In this document: positions 1 through 7,391 of the stretch, piece after piece | Layout: each line of letters opens with the position of its first letter | Position numbering within the stretch: the stretch's first letter is position 1 | Assembly (NCBI RefSeq): GCF_040529335.1 | Contig: NZ_CP159534.1 | Span: 5,952,001 to 6,016,000, forward strand | From: Streptomyces sp. HUAS MG91 | Lineage (GTDB): Bacteria > Actinomycetota > Actinomycetes > Streptomycetales > Streptomycetaceae | Direction: 5' to 3' | Length of the DNA: 64,000 nucleotides | The notes under the pieces: generated by a model | Database searches by the model: none | What the model was told of the DNA's origin: nothing | The model's input: the letters and a program-made list of their open reading frames with translations, nothing else | Program-made: the position numbers and the translations under genes

Positions 1-49
1 GGAACCGGCAGCTCAGCGCGCCCGGGTTCCCCTCCGCCCGGACAGCATT

Positions 50-76
50 TAGAGTGGCATTCAAATCATGAGGAGG
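50..76 (+). promoter_or_regulatory. Putative -10 and RBS of the ureAB operon
   Basis: A TAGAGT hexamer at 50-55 is a good -10 match but no convincing -35 lies 16-18 bp upstream, which would fit a regulated promoter. AGGAGG at 71-76 is a strong ribosome binding site 9 nt before the GTG at 86. GCATTY occurs twice around the -10, a possible direct repeat for a regulator such as the TetR protein at 3529. Inference from motif matching only. Confidence 0.4.
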
Positions 77-85
77 TAGGACGGC

Positions 86-793
86 GTGCGACTCACCCCG
101 ACCGAGCGCGACCGGCTGCTGCTGTTCGGCGCCGCGGAGCTGGCCCGCTCCCGCAAGGCCCGCGGGCTGCGGCTCAATGTGCCCGAGGCGACCGCGCTGA
201 TCGCGGACACCGTCTGCGAGGCGGCCCGCGACGGCAAGCGGCTGGCCGAGGCGATCGAGGCGGCGCGGTCCGTGCTCGGCCCCGACGACGTGCTGCCGGG
301 CGTCGCCGACGTCGTCACCGAGGTGCACGTCGAGGCCGTCTTCGACGACGGTTCGCGGCTCGCGATCGTCAGCGGCCCGATCGCGGGGGACGGGCTCGGC
401 GACGACGCGCCGGGCGCCCTGCTGCCCGGCCCCGACCACAGCGACCCCGAGCCGGAGCTGACGCTGACCGTCACCAACACCGCGTCCGTCCCCGTCTCGG
501 TCACGTCCCACTTCCACTTCTTCGAGGCGAACCCGCGCCTGGACTTCCGCCGGGAGCGGGCCTACGGGATGCGGCTCGCGGTGCCCGCGGGCTCGTCCGT
601 GCGGTTCGGGCCCGGCGAGTCCGCCGACGTGCCCCTCGTGCCGATCGGCGGCGAGCGGATCGCCATCGGTTTCGCCGGTCTCGTGGACGGGCCGCTCGAC
701 GCGCCCGGCGCCCGCGAGGAGGCGCTGCGCCGCGCCGCCGCCTGCGGCTATCTCGGAGTCGACACCCCCGACGCAGAGGAGGCGGGCCGATGA
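86..793 (+). CDS. ureAB: Urease gamma/beta fusion subunit (UreAB-like)
   Basis: A 235-residue fusion of the small urease subunits. Residues 1 to about 100 match UreA (starts RLTPTERDRLLLF). Residues about 110-215 match UreB, with the HFHFFEANP signature and the PAGSSVRFGPGE strand. Such UreA-UreB fusions are known in actinobacteria and build the (alpha-beta-gamma)3 enzyme with UreC. The GTG start is fixed by AGGAGG at 71-76. The stop overlaps the ureC start by 4 nt (ATGA), so the two are translationally coupled. No ureD, ureE, ureF or ureG is nearby, so maturation factors, if needed, must come from elsewhere. The partner UreC is unusual (see next entry), so the holoenzyme may not be a plain urease. 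Confidence 0.9.
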   Translation: MRLTPTERDRLLLFGAAELARSRKARGLRLNVPEATALIADTVCEAARDGKRLAEAIEAARSVLGPDDVLPGVADVVTEVHVEAVFDDGSRLAIVSGPIAGDGLGDDAPGALLPGPDHSDPEPELTLTVTNTASVPVSVTSHFHFFEANPRLDFRRERAYGMRLAVPAGSSVRFGPGESADVPLVPIGGERIAIGFAGLVDGPLDAPGAREEALRRAAACGYLGVDTPDAEEAGR

Positions 794-2502
794 GCCGCCC
801 CGGAGGCCACCCCGCCGAAGCCCGCCGCCTGACCCCGTACGAGTACGCGGCCACGCACGGCCCGCGCGCCGGTGACCGGATCCGTCTCGGCGACTCCGGG
901 CTGACGATCAAGGTCGAGTCGGACTCGCAGGCGTACGGCGACGAGTTCCTGGCCGGGTTCGGCAAGACCGCCCGCGACGGACTGCACCTGAAGGCCGCCG
1001 CGGTCCGCGAGACCTGCGACGTGGTGATCTCGAACGTCGTCGTGATCGACGCCGCGCTCGGCATCCGCAAGGTCTCCATCGGCATCCGCGAGGGCCGCAT
1101 CCACGCCATCGGGCGGGCCGGCAACCCGGACACCCTCGACGGCGTCGACGTCGTCGTCGGCACGGGCACGTCGATCGTGTCGGGGGAGGGGCTGATCGCC
1201 ACCGCCGGCGCCGTCGACACCCACGTCCACCTGCTCTCCCCGCGCATCATGGAGGCCTCCCTCGCCTCCGGCGTGACCACGATCATCGGGCAGGAGTTCG
1301 GCCCGGTCTGGGGCGTCGGCGTCAACTCGCCGTGGGCGCTCAAGCACGCCTTCTCCGCCTTCGACGCCTGGCCCGTCAACATCGGCTTCCTGGGCCGCGG
1401 TTCGTCCTCGCACGACGCCCCGCTGGTCGAGGCGCTCGCCGAGGGCGGCGCCTGCGGGTTCAAGGTGCACGAGGACATGGGCGCGCACACCCGCGCGCTC
1501 GACACCGCGCTGCGCGTCGCCGAGGACCACGACGTGCAGGTCGCCCTGCACAGCGACGGCCTGAACGAGTGCCTGTCGGTCGAGGACACCCTGAAGGTCC
1601 TCGAAGGCCGCACGATCCACGCCTTCCACATCGAGGGCTGCGGCGGCGGACACGTGCCGAACGTGCTGAAGATGGCGGGCGTGCCGAACGTCATCGGCTC
1701 CTCCACCAACCCCACCCTGCCCTTCGGCCGGGACGCCGTCGCCGAGCACTACGGCATGATCGTCTCCGTCCACGACCTCAAGCCCGACCTGCCCGGCGAC
1801 GCCGCCATGGCCCGCGACCGGATCCGCGCAGGGACGATGGGCGCCGAGGACGTGCTGCACGACCTGGGCGCCATCGGCATCACCTCGTCCGACGCGCAGG
1901 GCATGGGCCGGGCGGGCGAGACCGTGCGCCGTACGTTCGCCATGGCCGGGAAGATGAAGGGCGAGCTGGGCGACCCCGGCGTCGGCCACGACAACGACCG
2001 CGTCCTGCGCTACATGGCGAAGCTGACCGTCAACCCCGCCATCGCCCACGGCCTCTCGCACGAGATCGGCTCCATCGAGCCCGGCAAGATGGCCGACATC
2101 GTGCTGTGGCGCCCCGAGTTCTTCGGCGCGAAGCCGCAGCTGGTCCTGAAGTCCGGCTTCCCGGCGTACGGCGTCGTCGGCGATCCGAACGCGGCCACCG
2201 ACACCTGCGAACCCCTCGTCCTGGGACCGCAGTTCGGGGCGCACGGCGCGACCGCCGCCGAGCTGTCCGTCGCCTTCGTGGCGCAGGCCGCCGTCGACGA
2301 CGGGCACGACACGATGCCCACCCGCAGGCGCCGGGTCGCCGTCCGCGGCACCCGCGGCATCGGCCCGGCCGACCTGCGGTTCAACTCCCGCACCGGCGCG
2401 GTCGACGTGGACCAGCGCACCGGCCTGGTCACCCTCGACGGGGAGCCGCTGCGCTCCGAACCGGCCGACTCCGTCTCCCTCAACCGTCTCTACTTCCTCT
2501 GA
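790..2502 (+). CDS. ureC: Urease alpha-like subunit with divergent active site
   Basis: 570 residues, the normal UreC length, of the amidohydrolase superfamily. The nickel ligands of known ureases are all present: DTHVH (H145, H147), FKVHED (K225, the carbamylated lysine), ALHSD (H254), HAFHIEG (H280) and SSDAQGMGR (D368). Two pocket elements differ. The GGGTGP loop expected after the SGVTT strand reads GQEFGP (about 168-173), and the mobile flap VCHHL reads SVHDL: the flap Cys is Val327, the His is kept (H328) and the next His is Asp329. The protein should therefore bind a binuclear metal centre but may act on something other than urea. Followed 10 nt later by an agmatine-deiminase family gene, suggesting guanidino or ureido compounds. 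The substrate is inference. Confidence 0.88.
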   Translation: MSRPGGHPAEARRLTPYEYAATHGPRAGDRIRLGDSGLTIKVESDSQAYGDEFLAGFGKTARDGLHLKAAAVRETCDVVISNVVVIDAALGIRKVSIGIREGRIHAIGRAGNPDTLDGVDVVVGTGTSIVSGEGLIATAGAVDTHVHLLSPRIMEASLASGVTTIIGQEFGPVWGVGVNSPWALKHAFSAFDAWPVNIGFLGRGSSSHDAPLVEALAEGGACGFKVHEDMGAHTRALDTALRVAEDHDVQVALHSDGLNECLSVEDTLKVLEGRTIHAFHIEGCGGGHVPNVLKMAGVPNVIGSSTNPTLPFGRDAVAEHYGMIVSVHDLKPDLPGDAAMARDRIRAGTMGAEDVLHDLGAIGITSSDAQGMGRAGETVRRTFAMAGKMKGELGDPGVGHDNDRVLRYMAKLTVNPAIAHGLSHEIGSIEPGKMADIVLWRPEFFGAKPQLVLKSGFPAYGVVGDPNAATDTCEPLVLGPQFGAHGATAAELSVAFVAQAAVDDGHDTMPTRRRRVAVRGTRGIGPADLRFNSRTGAVDVDQRTGLVTLDGEPLRSEPADSVSLNRLYFL

Positions 2503-2512
2503 GGTCCCCGCG

Positions 2513-3532
2513 ATGACGTACTTCATGCCGCCCGAGTGGGCCCCGCACGAGCGCACCTGGATGGCGTGGCCGAGCCCCAACCCGACCTTCGCCGACGACA
2601 TCGAGCTGGCCGAGGCCCGTACCGCGTGGGCGGCCGTCGCCAACGCCGTGCGCGCGTACGAGCCGGTGACGATGGTCGTCGGCCCGGGTCAGCACGACTC
2701 CGCCCGCGCACTCCTCGACCCGGCCGTCGAGCTGGTCGAGCGGGACCTCGACGACGCGTGGATGCGCGACATCGGCCCCACGTTCGTGAAGCACACCGAG
2801 TCCGGCGAACTGGCCGCCGTGGACTGGACGTTCAACGGCTGGGGCGCCCAGGACTGGGCCCGCTGGGAGCACGACTCCAAGATCGCCCGGCACATCGCCG
2901 ACCTCACCGGCGTCCCCGCCCACTCCTCGGTCCTGGTCAACGAGGGCGGCGGCATCCACGTCGACGGCGAGGGCACCGTGCTCCTCACCGAGACCGTCCA
3001 GCTCGACCCGGACCGCAACAACGGCTGGACCAAGGAGCGCGTCGAGGCCGAGATCCACGCCCGGATCGGCACGACCAAGGCGATCTGGCTGCCGCGCGGA
3101 CTCACCGGCGACTACGGCCAGTTCGGCACGCGCGGCCACGTCGACATCGTCGCCGCCTTCGCCGCGCCGGGCGTCGTCCTCGTCCACTCCCAGCAGGACC
3201 CCGCCCACCCCGACTTCGAGGTGAGCCGCGAGATCATCGGCGTACTGTCCGGACAGACCGACGCGCAGGGCCGCCCGCTGGAGATCGTCGAGGTCCCGGC
3301 CCCGACCGTCCTCACCGACGACGAGGGCTGGGTCGACTACTCGTACATCAACCACTACCTCTGCAACGACGGCGTGGTCCTGTGCGGCTTCGACGATCCG
3401 AACGACGAGAAGGCCGCCGCGATCTTCCGCAGGCTGTTCCCGTCCCGCACGGTCACGCTGGTCGACGCCCGGACCGTCTTCGCGGCCGGTGGCGGCATCC
3501 ACTGCATCACCCAGCAGCAGCCCGCGACGTGA
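2513..3532 (+). CDS. aguA: Agmatine deiminase family protein
   Basis: 339 residues of the peptidyl-arginine-deiminase/agmatine-deiminase family, a guanidino-modifying penta-repeat fold. Visible motifs are WMRDIGPTFV near residue 83, EGGGIHVDGEGT near 145, TRGHVDI near 206 and the C-terminal catalytic Cys in GGGIHCITQQQP. Agmatine deiminase converts agmatine to N-carbamoylputrescine and ammonia. The next enzyme of that route, AguB, is not here; the urease-like protein sits in its place. The ATG at 2513 lies 10 nt after the ureC stop, and its stop overlaps the TetR start (GTGA), so this is one operon. The exact substrate is not proven: the family also includes agmatine-independent members. Confidence 0.85.
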   Translation: MTYFMPPEWAPHERTWMAWPSPNPTFADDIELAEARTAWAAVANAVRAYEPVTMVVGPGQHDSARALLDPAVELVERDLDDAWMRDIGPTFVKHTESGELAAVDWTFNGWGAQDWARWEHDSKIARHIADLTGVPAHSSVLVNEGGGIHVDGEGTVLLTETVQLDPDRNNGWTKERVEAEIHARIGTTKAIWLPRGLTGDYGQFGTRGHVDIVAAFAAPGVVLVHSQQDPAHPDFEVSREIIGVLSGQTDAQGRPLEIVEVPAPTVLTDDEGWVDYSYINHYLCNDGVVLCGFDDPNDEKAAAIFRRLFPSRTVTLVDARTVFAAGGGIHCITQQQPAT

Positions 3533-4140
3533 CCCGGCGCCACACACCGGCGCCGCCCCGCGAGGACGTGCTCGCCGCGACCATGGTGATGATCGCCGAG
3601 CACGGCCTGGAGAAGCTCACCCTGGCCGCGCTCGGCCGCGCGGTCGGCATGAGCAGCGGCCATCTCGCGTACCACTTCGGGTCCAAGGACGAGCTGCTGC
3701 TGCGCACCCTGGAGTGGAGCGAGGGGCGGCTCGGCGCGGAGCGGCGGGAGTTGCTGGTGCGTGACGGCAGCTCCCGGGAGCGCGTCGACGGCTACGTCGA
3801 TCTGTACGTGCCCGGCGGCTACCGCGACCCGCACTGGTCGCTGTGGCTGGAGGTGTGGAACCGCTCGAAGAGCGCCGCCGCCGACACCTCCGCCCGCGCC
3901 CGGCAGGCCGCCATCGAGGGCGCCTGGCACCGCGACCTGGTGGCGCTGCTCGCCGAGGGGATCTCGCGGGGCGAGTTCCGGGCCGTGGACCCGGACCGGT
4001 TCGCGGCCCGCCTGCGGGCGCTGCTCGACGGCTTCTCGATCCAGGTCGTCATCGGCCTGCGCGGCGCGGGACGCGACGAAGTCCTCGCCCACGTACGGGA
4101 GTTCCTGGACGACGGGCTCGCGGTCAGCGGCTCGGCGTGA
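3529..4140 (+). CDS. TetR family transcriptional regulator
   Basis: 203 residues beginning at a GTG that overlaps the aguA stop. The N-terminal helix-turn-helix is clear: TLAALGRAVGMSSGHLAYHFGSKDELL at about residues 30-57 is split by the recognition helix around MSSGHLAYHF. The rest is an all-helical ligand-binding domain, somewhat like the BetI-type C-terminus. A longer in-frame opening exists upstream but overlaps aguA and is not a plausible start. As the last gene of the ureAB-ureC-aguA operon it probably controls that operon in response to its substrate, which is inference. Its 3' end overlaps the convergent pxpC by 17 nt. Confidence 0.85.
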   Translation: MTRRHTPAPPREDVLAATMVMIAEHGLEKLTLAALGRAVGMSSGHLAYHFGSKDELLLRTLEWSEGRLGAERRELLVRDGSSRERVDGYVDLYVPGGYRDPHWSLWLEVWNRSKSAAADTSARARQAAIEGAWHRDLVALLAEGISRGEFRAVDPDRFAARLRALLDGFSIQVVIGLRGAGRDEVLAHVREFLDDGLAVSGSA

Positions 4141-4984
4141 ACCGGACCGGGATGCCCGGCGCCGCCTGCGCCGCCGCGGCCAGGGCCTCCGGCGCGACCA
4201 CGGCGATCACCGGATAGCCGCCGGTCGTCGGATGGTCGTGCAGGAACACCACCGGGCGCCCGTCCGGCGGCACCTGCACCGCGCCCAGGACCATGCCCTC
4301 ACTGGGCAGCTCGCCCTCCGCGACCCGCTCCAGGGCCGGGCCCTCGGTGCGCAGGCCGATGCGGTTGCTGTGCGCCGAGACGGTGAACACGGCCGACAGG
4401 AACGTGCGCAGGCCGTCTTCGGTGAACCAGTCCGCGCGCGGGCCGAGCCGCACCGGCAGGACGAGTTCGGCGGGCGGGGCGGGCCAGGGCGCCGCCACGG
4501 GAAGCACCGGAACCGGGCGCGCCCGGCCCACGGGCAGCACCGTGCCCTCGGCGAGCGGGTCCGGGCCCAGGCCCGACAGGAGATCGGTGGCGCGGCTGCC
4601 GAGCACCGGGTCGACGGCGATGCCGCCGGACACCGCGAGGTACGAGCGCAGGCCGCCGGTGGCCGGGCCCGCGTCGAGAACGGCCCCGGCGGGGACCCGC
4701 ACCGGGGCGCCCCACGGCGCGGGGCGGCCGTCGACGGTGACCGCGCAGGGCGCGCCGCCGACCACGATGGTGACCGGGCGGTCGGGGCGCAGGGCGCACC
4801 CGGTCAGGGTCGTCTCCAGGACGGCGGTGCCCTTTGGGTTTCCGGCCAGCCGGTTGGCCAGGTCCATCGCGGGGGCGTCCAGGGCGCCGCTGCGGGGGAC
4901 TCCCAGGTGGGCGAGGCCCCGGCGGCCGGCGTCCTGGATCGTGGTGAGGGCGCCGGAGCGGGTGACTGTCAGCTTGGTGGTCAT
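4124..4984 (-). CDS. pxpC: 5-oxoprolinase subunit C (biotin-dependent carboxyltransferase family)
   Basis: 286 residues of the KipA/PxpC family. It starts TKLTVTRSGALTTIQDAGRRG, the usual N-terminus of this family, and contains GGAPCAVTVDG and FLHDHPTTGGYP. With PxpA and PxpB it forms the prokaryotic ATP-dependent 5-oxoprolinase that opens pyroglutamate to glutamate. The ATG overlaps the pxpB stop (ATGA), the third gene of a tightly coupled operon. Convergent 17-nt overlap with the TetR gene. Formerly annotated as allophanate-hydrolase-like; the pxpABC linkage favours 5-oxoprolinase. Confidence 0.88.
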   Translation of the reverse strand: MTTKLTVTRSGALTTIQDAGRRGLAHLGVPRSGALDAPAMDLANRLAGNPKGTAVLETTLTGCALRPDRPVTIVVGGAPCAVTVDGRPAPWGAPVRVPAGAVLDAGPATGGLRSYLAVSGGIAVDPVLGSRATDLLSGLGPDPLAEGTVLPVGRARPVPVLPVAAPWPAPPAELVLPVRLGPRADWFTEDGLRTFLSAVFTVSAHSNRIGLRTEGPALERVAEGELPSEGMVLGAVQVPPDGRPVVFLHDHPTTGGYPVIAVVAPEALAAAAQAAPGIPVRFTPSR

Positions 4985-5712
4985 CGTCCCTCGCCGTCGC
5001 TGCTTCTGTCGGCGGCCGACTGCGAGCGCGGCAGATCAAGCCCCTCCGGCGATTGAGGAGCGGGGTCCGGGGCGGAGCCCCGTGGCAGGGGCGCATACCG
5101 GACCAGCGTTCCGGGCGACAGCAGCGCCGCCCGTTCCCTGGCCGGATCCCACAGGGCCGACGGATCCGGCATGGTCCCGATGATCTGCCAGCCCCCCGGC
5201 GTCGCCCTCGGATACACCGCCGAATAAGGCCCGGCAAGGGCCACCGAACCGGCCGGCACCCGCGTACGCGGAGTCGATCGGCGCGGCACGTGCAACTCCC
5301 CGGGCAGCCCGGTGAGATAGCCGAAGCCCGGAGCGAAACCGCAGAACGCGACGCGGTACGTGTACGAGGAGTGCAGCGCCCCCACCTCGTCCTCGGCGAC
5401 ACCCCACAGCGCGGCCACGTCGGCCAGGTCCGGCCCGTCGTAGACCACGGGAACCGTGACGACGTCGCCGTCCGCCGGGGGAGCCGACGGCACGTCCCAG
5501 TCGCGGAGCCGGCGCGCCAGCGGTCCCGGGTCGGGCACGCCGTCGAGGAGGATCGTGCGGGCGCCCGGCACGATCTCGCCGACCGGGGGCAGGGTCCCGG
5601 CGGCGCGGCGGCGCAGCAGTTCCGCGTGCAGGGCGCCGGTGCGGTCGGCGTCCGGCAGCTCGACGAGCAGCGCCTGCCGCCCGACGGGCCGCACCACCAG
5701 ATCGCCGCTCAC
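4981..5712 (-). CDS. pxpB: 5-oxoprolinase subunit B
   Basis: 243 residues of the KipI/PxpB family (cyclophilin-like). Signature FCGFAPGFGYLTGLP and VPRRSTPRTRVPAGSVALAG are visible. The GTG at 5712 overlaps the pxpA stop (GTGA), so the longer opening to 5805 is not used. The last 25 or so residues (LPRGSAPDPAPQSPEGLDLP and beyond) are not family-like: they are translated from a dispersed 47-bp intergenic repeat at 5036-5082. The protein is thus longer than the usual 215-225 residues, but the overlap with pxpC is preserved. Confidence 0.88.
   Translation of the reverse strand: MSGDLVVRPVGRQALLVELPDADRTGALHAELLRRRAAGTLPPVGEIVPGARTILLDGVPDPGPLARRLRDWDVPSAPPADGDVVTVPVVYDGPDLADVAALWGVAEDEVGALHSSYTYRVAFCGFAPGFGYLTGLPGELHVPRRSTPRTRVPAGSVALAGPYSAVYPRATPGGWQIIGTMPDPSALWDPARERAALLSPGTLVRYAPLPRGSAPDPAPQSPEGLDLPRSQSAADRSSDGEGR
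5036..5082. repeat. Dispersed 47-bp repeat, copy 1, inside pxpB
   Basis: A 47-bp sequence with core CCCCTCCGGCGATTGAGGAG followed by CGGGGTCCGGGGCGGAGCCCCG. It matches 12407-12453 at 45 of 47 positions. It lies within the 3' coding part of pxpB. The second half can fold on itself (GGGGC...GCCCC). Confidence 0.85.
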
Positions 5713-6458
5713 GTGAACGCACCCACCGTGACCCCGGAGTCCTCCAGAGCCGTCCGCACCCTGGCCGCGGTCCGGGCCGCGCCCGGGGTGTCGCCGTGCA
5801 CGCACAGCGAACGGGCGGCGACCGCGACCAGGCTGCCGTCCGCCGCCTCGACACGGCCGTCCACGGCGAAGCCGACCGCGCGGCGCACCACGGCGTCCGC
5901 GTCCTCGACCACGGCGCCGGGCTCGCGACGCGGCACGAGGGTGGCCTCGGGGGTGTACGCGCGGTCGGCGAAGGCCTCCCGGACCGGGGTGAGCCCCGCC
6001 TCCTCGGCGGCGGCCAGGAGCCGCGACCCGGGCAGCCCGAGGACGGGCAGCCCGCCACCGGCCAGCAGCACGCCGTCGACCACCGCGCGCGCCTGCTCCG
6101 CGTCACGCACCGTCCGGTTGTAGAGCGCGCCGTGCGGCTTGACGTACGAGACCGTGGACCCGGCCGCCTCCGCGAACACCCGCAACGCGCCGATCTGGTA
6201 AGCGACTTCGGCGGCCAGCTCGTCCGCCGGAACGTCCATGGCGCGGCGCCCGAACCCCGCGAGGTCGCGGTACGACACCTGCGCGCCGATCCGCACCCCG
6301 CGCTCGGCCGCGAGCGCGCAGACCCGCCGCATCACGCTGGGGTCGCCCGCGTGGAAACCGCAGGCGACGTTGGCACTGGTGACGACGGAGAGCAGGGCCT
6401 CGTCGTCGGTGAGGGTCCAGCGGCCGAATCCTTCGCCGAGGTCTGCGTTGAGGTCCAT
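5709..6458 (-). CDS. pxpA: 5-oxoprolinase subunit A (LamB/YcsF family)
   Basis: 249 residues from the ATG at 6458, giving the family N-terminus MDLNADLGEGFGRW. An opening extends to 6509 but that adds residues no family member has and would run into the candidate operator at 6488. AGGA lies 5 nt before the chosen ATG. Motifs NVACGFHAGDP and YVKPHGALYN are characteristic of LamB/YcsF proteins. First gene of pxpA-pxpB-pxpC, which converts 5-oxoproline to glutamate. Divergent from DUF969, with FadR-like operators between. Confidence 0.92.
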   Translation of the reverse strand: MDLNADLGEGFGRWTLTDDEALLSVVTSANVACGFHAGDPSVMRRVCALAAERGVRIGAQVSYRDLAGFGRRAMDVPADELAAEVAYQIGALRVFAEAAGSTVSYVKPHGALYNRTVRDAEQARAVVDGVLLAGGGLPVLGLPGSRLLAAAEEAGLTPVREAFADRAYTPEATLVPRREPGAVVEDADAVVRRAVGFAVDGRVEAADGSLVAVAARSLCVHGDTPGAARTAARVRTALEDSGVTVGAFT

Positions 6459-6487
6459 CACGTCCTGGATCACCTGCTCAACGTAAG

Positions 6488-6510
6488 CGATTGTTGAACG
6501 ATTCGACAAG
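6488..6510. promoter_or_regulatory. Candidate GntR/FadR-type operator, site 1
   Basis: The 11-mer TTGTTGAACGA at 6491-6501 fits TNGTNNNACNA, the consensus of FadR-subfamily GntR regulators. The 23-bp block is, in reverse complement, identical at 19 of 23 positions to site 2 at 6566-6588. It lies 30 bp upstream of pxpA. No GntR gene is in the window. Confidence 0.55.
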
Positions 6511-6565
6511 AGCCCGAAATGGGCGAACCGTCGCGGGGGCGGTGTCCGGTTATCGGATGCCCCTT

Positions 6566-6588
6566 GTTCGATCGTTCAACGATCGCCT
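6566..6588. promoter_or_regulatory. Candidate GntR/FadR-type operator, site 2
   Basis: CGATCGTTCAACGATCG is a 17-bp palindrome interrupted only at its central base. The inner TCGTTCAACGA at 6572-6582 fits TNGTNNNACNA exactly. It is about 81 bp centre-to-centre from site 1 and about 75 bp before the DUF969 start, so one regulator could control both divergent operons. Confidence 0.6.
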
Positions 6589-6662
6589 AGGGTCCGGGCG
6601 TCCCCGGAATCGCATGGTCCGGTTCCGTGTCCTGCCCTGTCCCTCCCCGTGAAGGCCGCCGC

Positions 6663-7391
6663 ATGATCGTTCTCCTCGGCGTGCTCGTGGTGATCCTCGG
6701 ATTCGTCACGCGCCGCAACCCCGTCCTCGTGGTGGGGGTCGCCGGTATCGCCACCGGGCTGCTCGGCCGGATGGATCCGCAGGCGATCCTGGCCGCCTTC
6801 GGCACGGCGTTCGCCGACAGCCGGTCCGTCACCGTGTTCGCCGTCGTGCTCCCCGTGATCGGCCTGCTGGAGCGGTACGGCCTGCGCGAACAGGCCCGCA
6901 CCCTCATCGGCAAGCTCGGCCGGCTCAGCGCCGGCCGGTTCCTCACCGTGTACCTGCTGGTCCGCCAGATCACCGCGGCCTTCGGCCTCAACAACCTCGG
7001 CGGCCCGGCCCAGACCGTGCGCCCGCTGGTGGCGCCCATGGCCGAGGCCGCCGCCGAACGCACCGGCGGGGCGAAACTGCCCGACCGGCTGCGCGAGAAG
7101 GTCCGCTCCTACGCCGCCTCCGCCGACAACGTCGGCCTCTTCTTCGGCGAGGACTGCTTCATCGCCATCGGCTCGATCCTGCTCATCACCGGCTTCGTGA
7201 ACTCCACGTACCACCAGAACCTCGAACCCACCCAACTCGCCCTGTGGGCCATCCCGTCGGCCGTCTGCGCCTTCCTCATCCACGGCGCCCGGCTGCTCCT
7301 GCTCGACCGGAAGCTGGAGCGCGAGATGGCCGCCACGGCCGCCGAGAACGCCTACCCGCTGCCCGACGCGTCCAAGGAGGCCGGCAAGTGA
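6663..7391 (+). CDS. DUF969 family membrane protein
   Basis: 242 residues with hydrophobic segments at about 1-40, 60-80, 175-200 and 205-225, and a conserved core around RQITAAFGLNNLGGPAQTVRP and SADNVGLFFGEDCF. It is the usual partner of DUF979 proteins. No biochemical function is established that I know of. Cotranscription with DUF979 and a pyroglutamyl peptidase, and divergence from 5-oxoprolinase, make a two-protein membrane carrier for pyroglutamate or pyroglutamyl peptides an attractive but unproven idea. ATG at 6663; the stop overlaps the next start (GTGA). Confidence 0.85.
   Translation: MIVLLGVLVVILGFVTRRNPVLVVGVAGIATGLLGRMDPQAILAAFGTAFADSRSVTVFAVVLPVIGLLERYGLREQARTLIGKLGRLSAGRFLTVYLLVRQITAAFGLNNLGGPAQTVRPLVAPMAEAAAERTGGAKLPDRLREKVRSYAASADNVGLFFGEDCFIAIGSILLITGFVNSTYHQNLEPTQLALWAIPSAVCAFLIHGARLLLLDRKLEREMAATAAENAYPLPDASKEAGK

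Noticed and set aside
2536..4140. A 534-codon frame covering aguA and the TetR gene
   Set aside because: Only the part from the GTG at 3529 reads as a TetR protein; the rest is a shadow of aguA.
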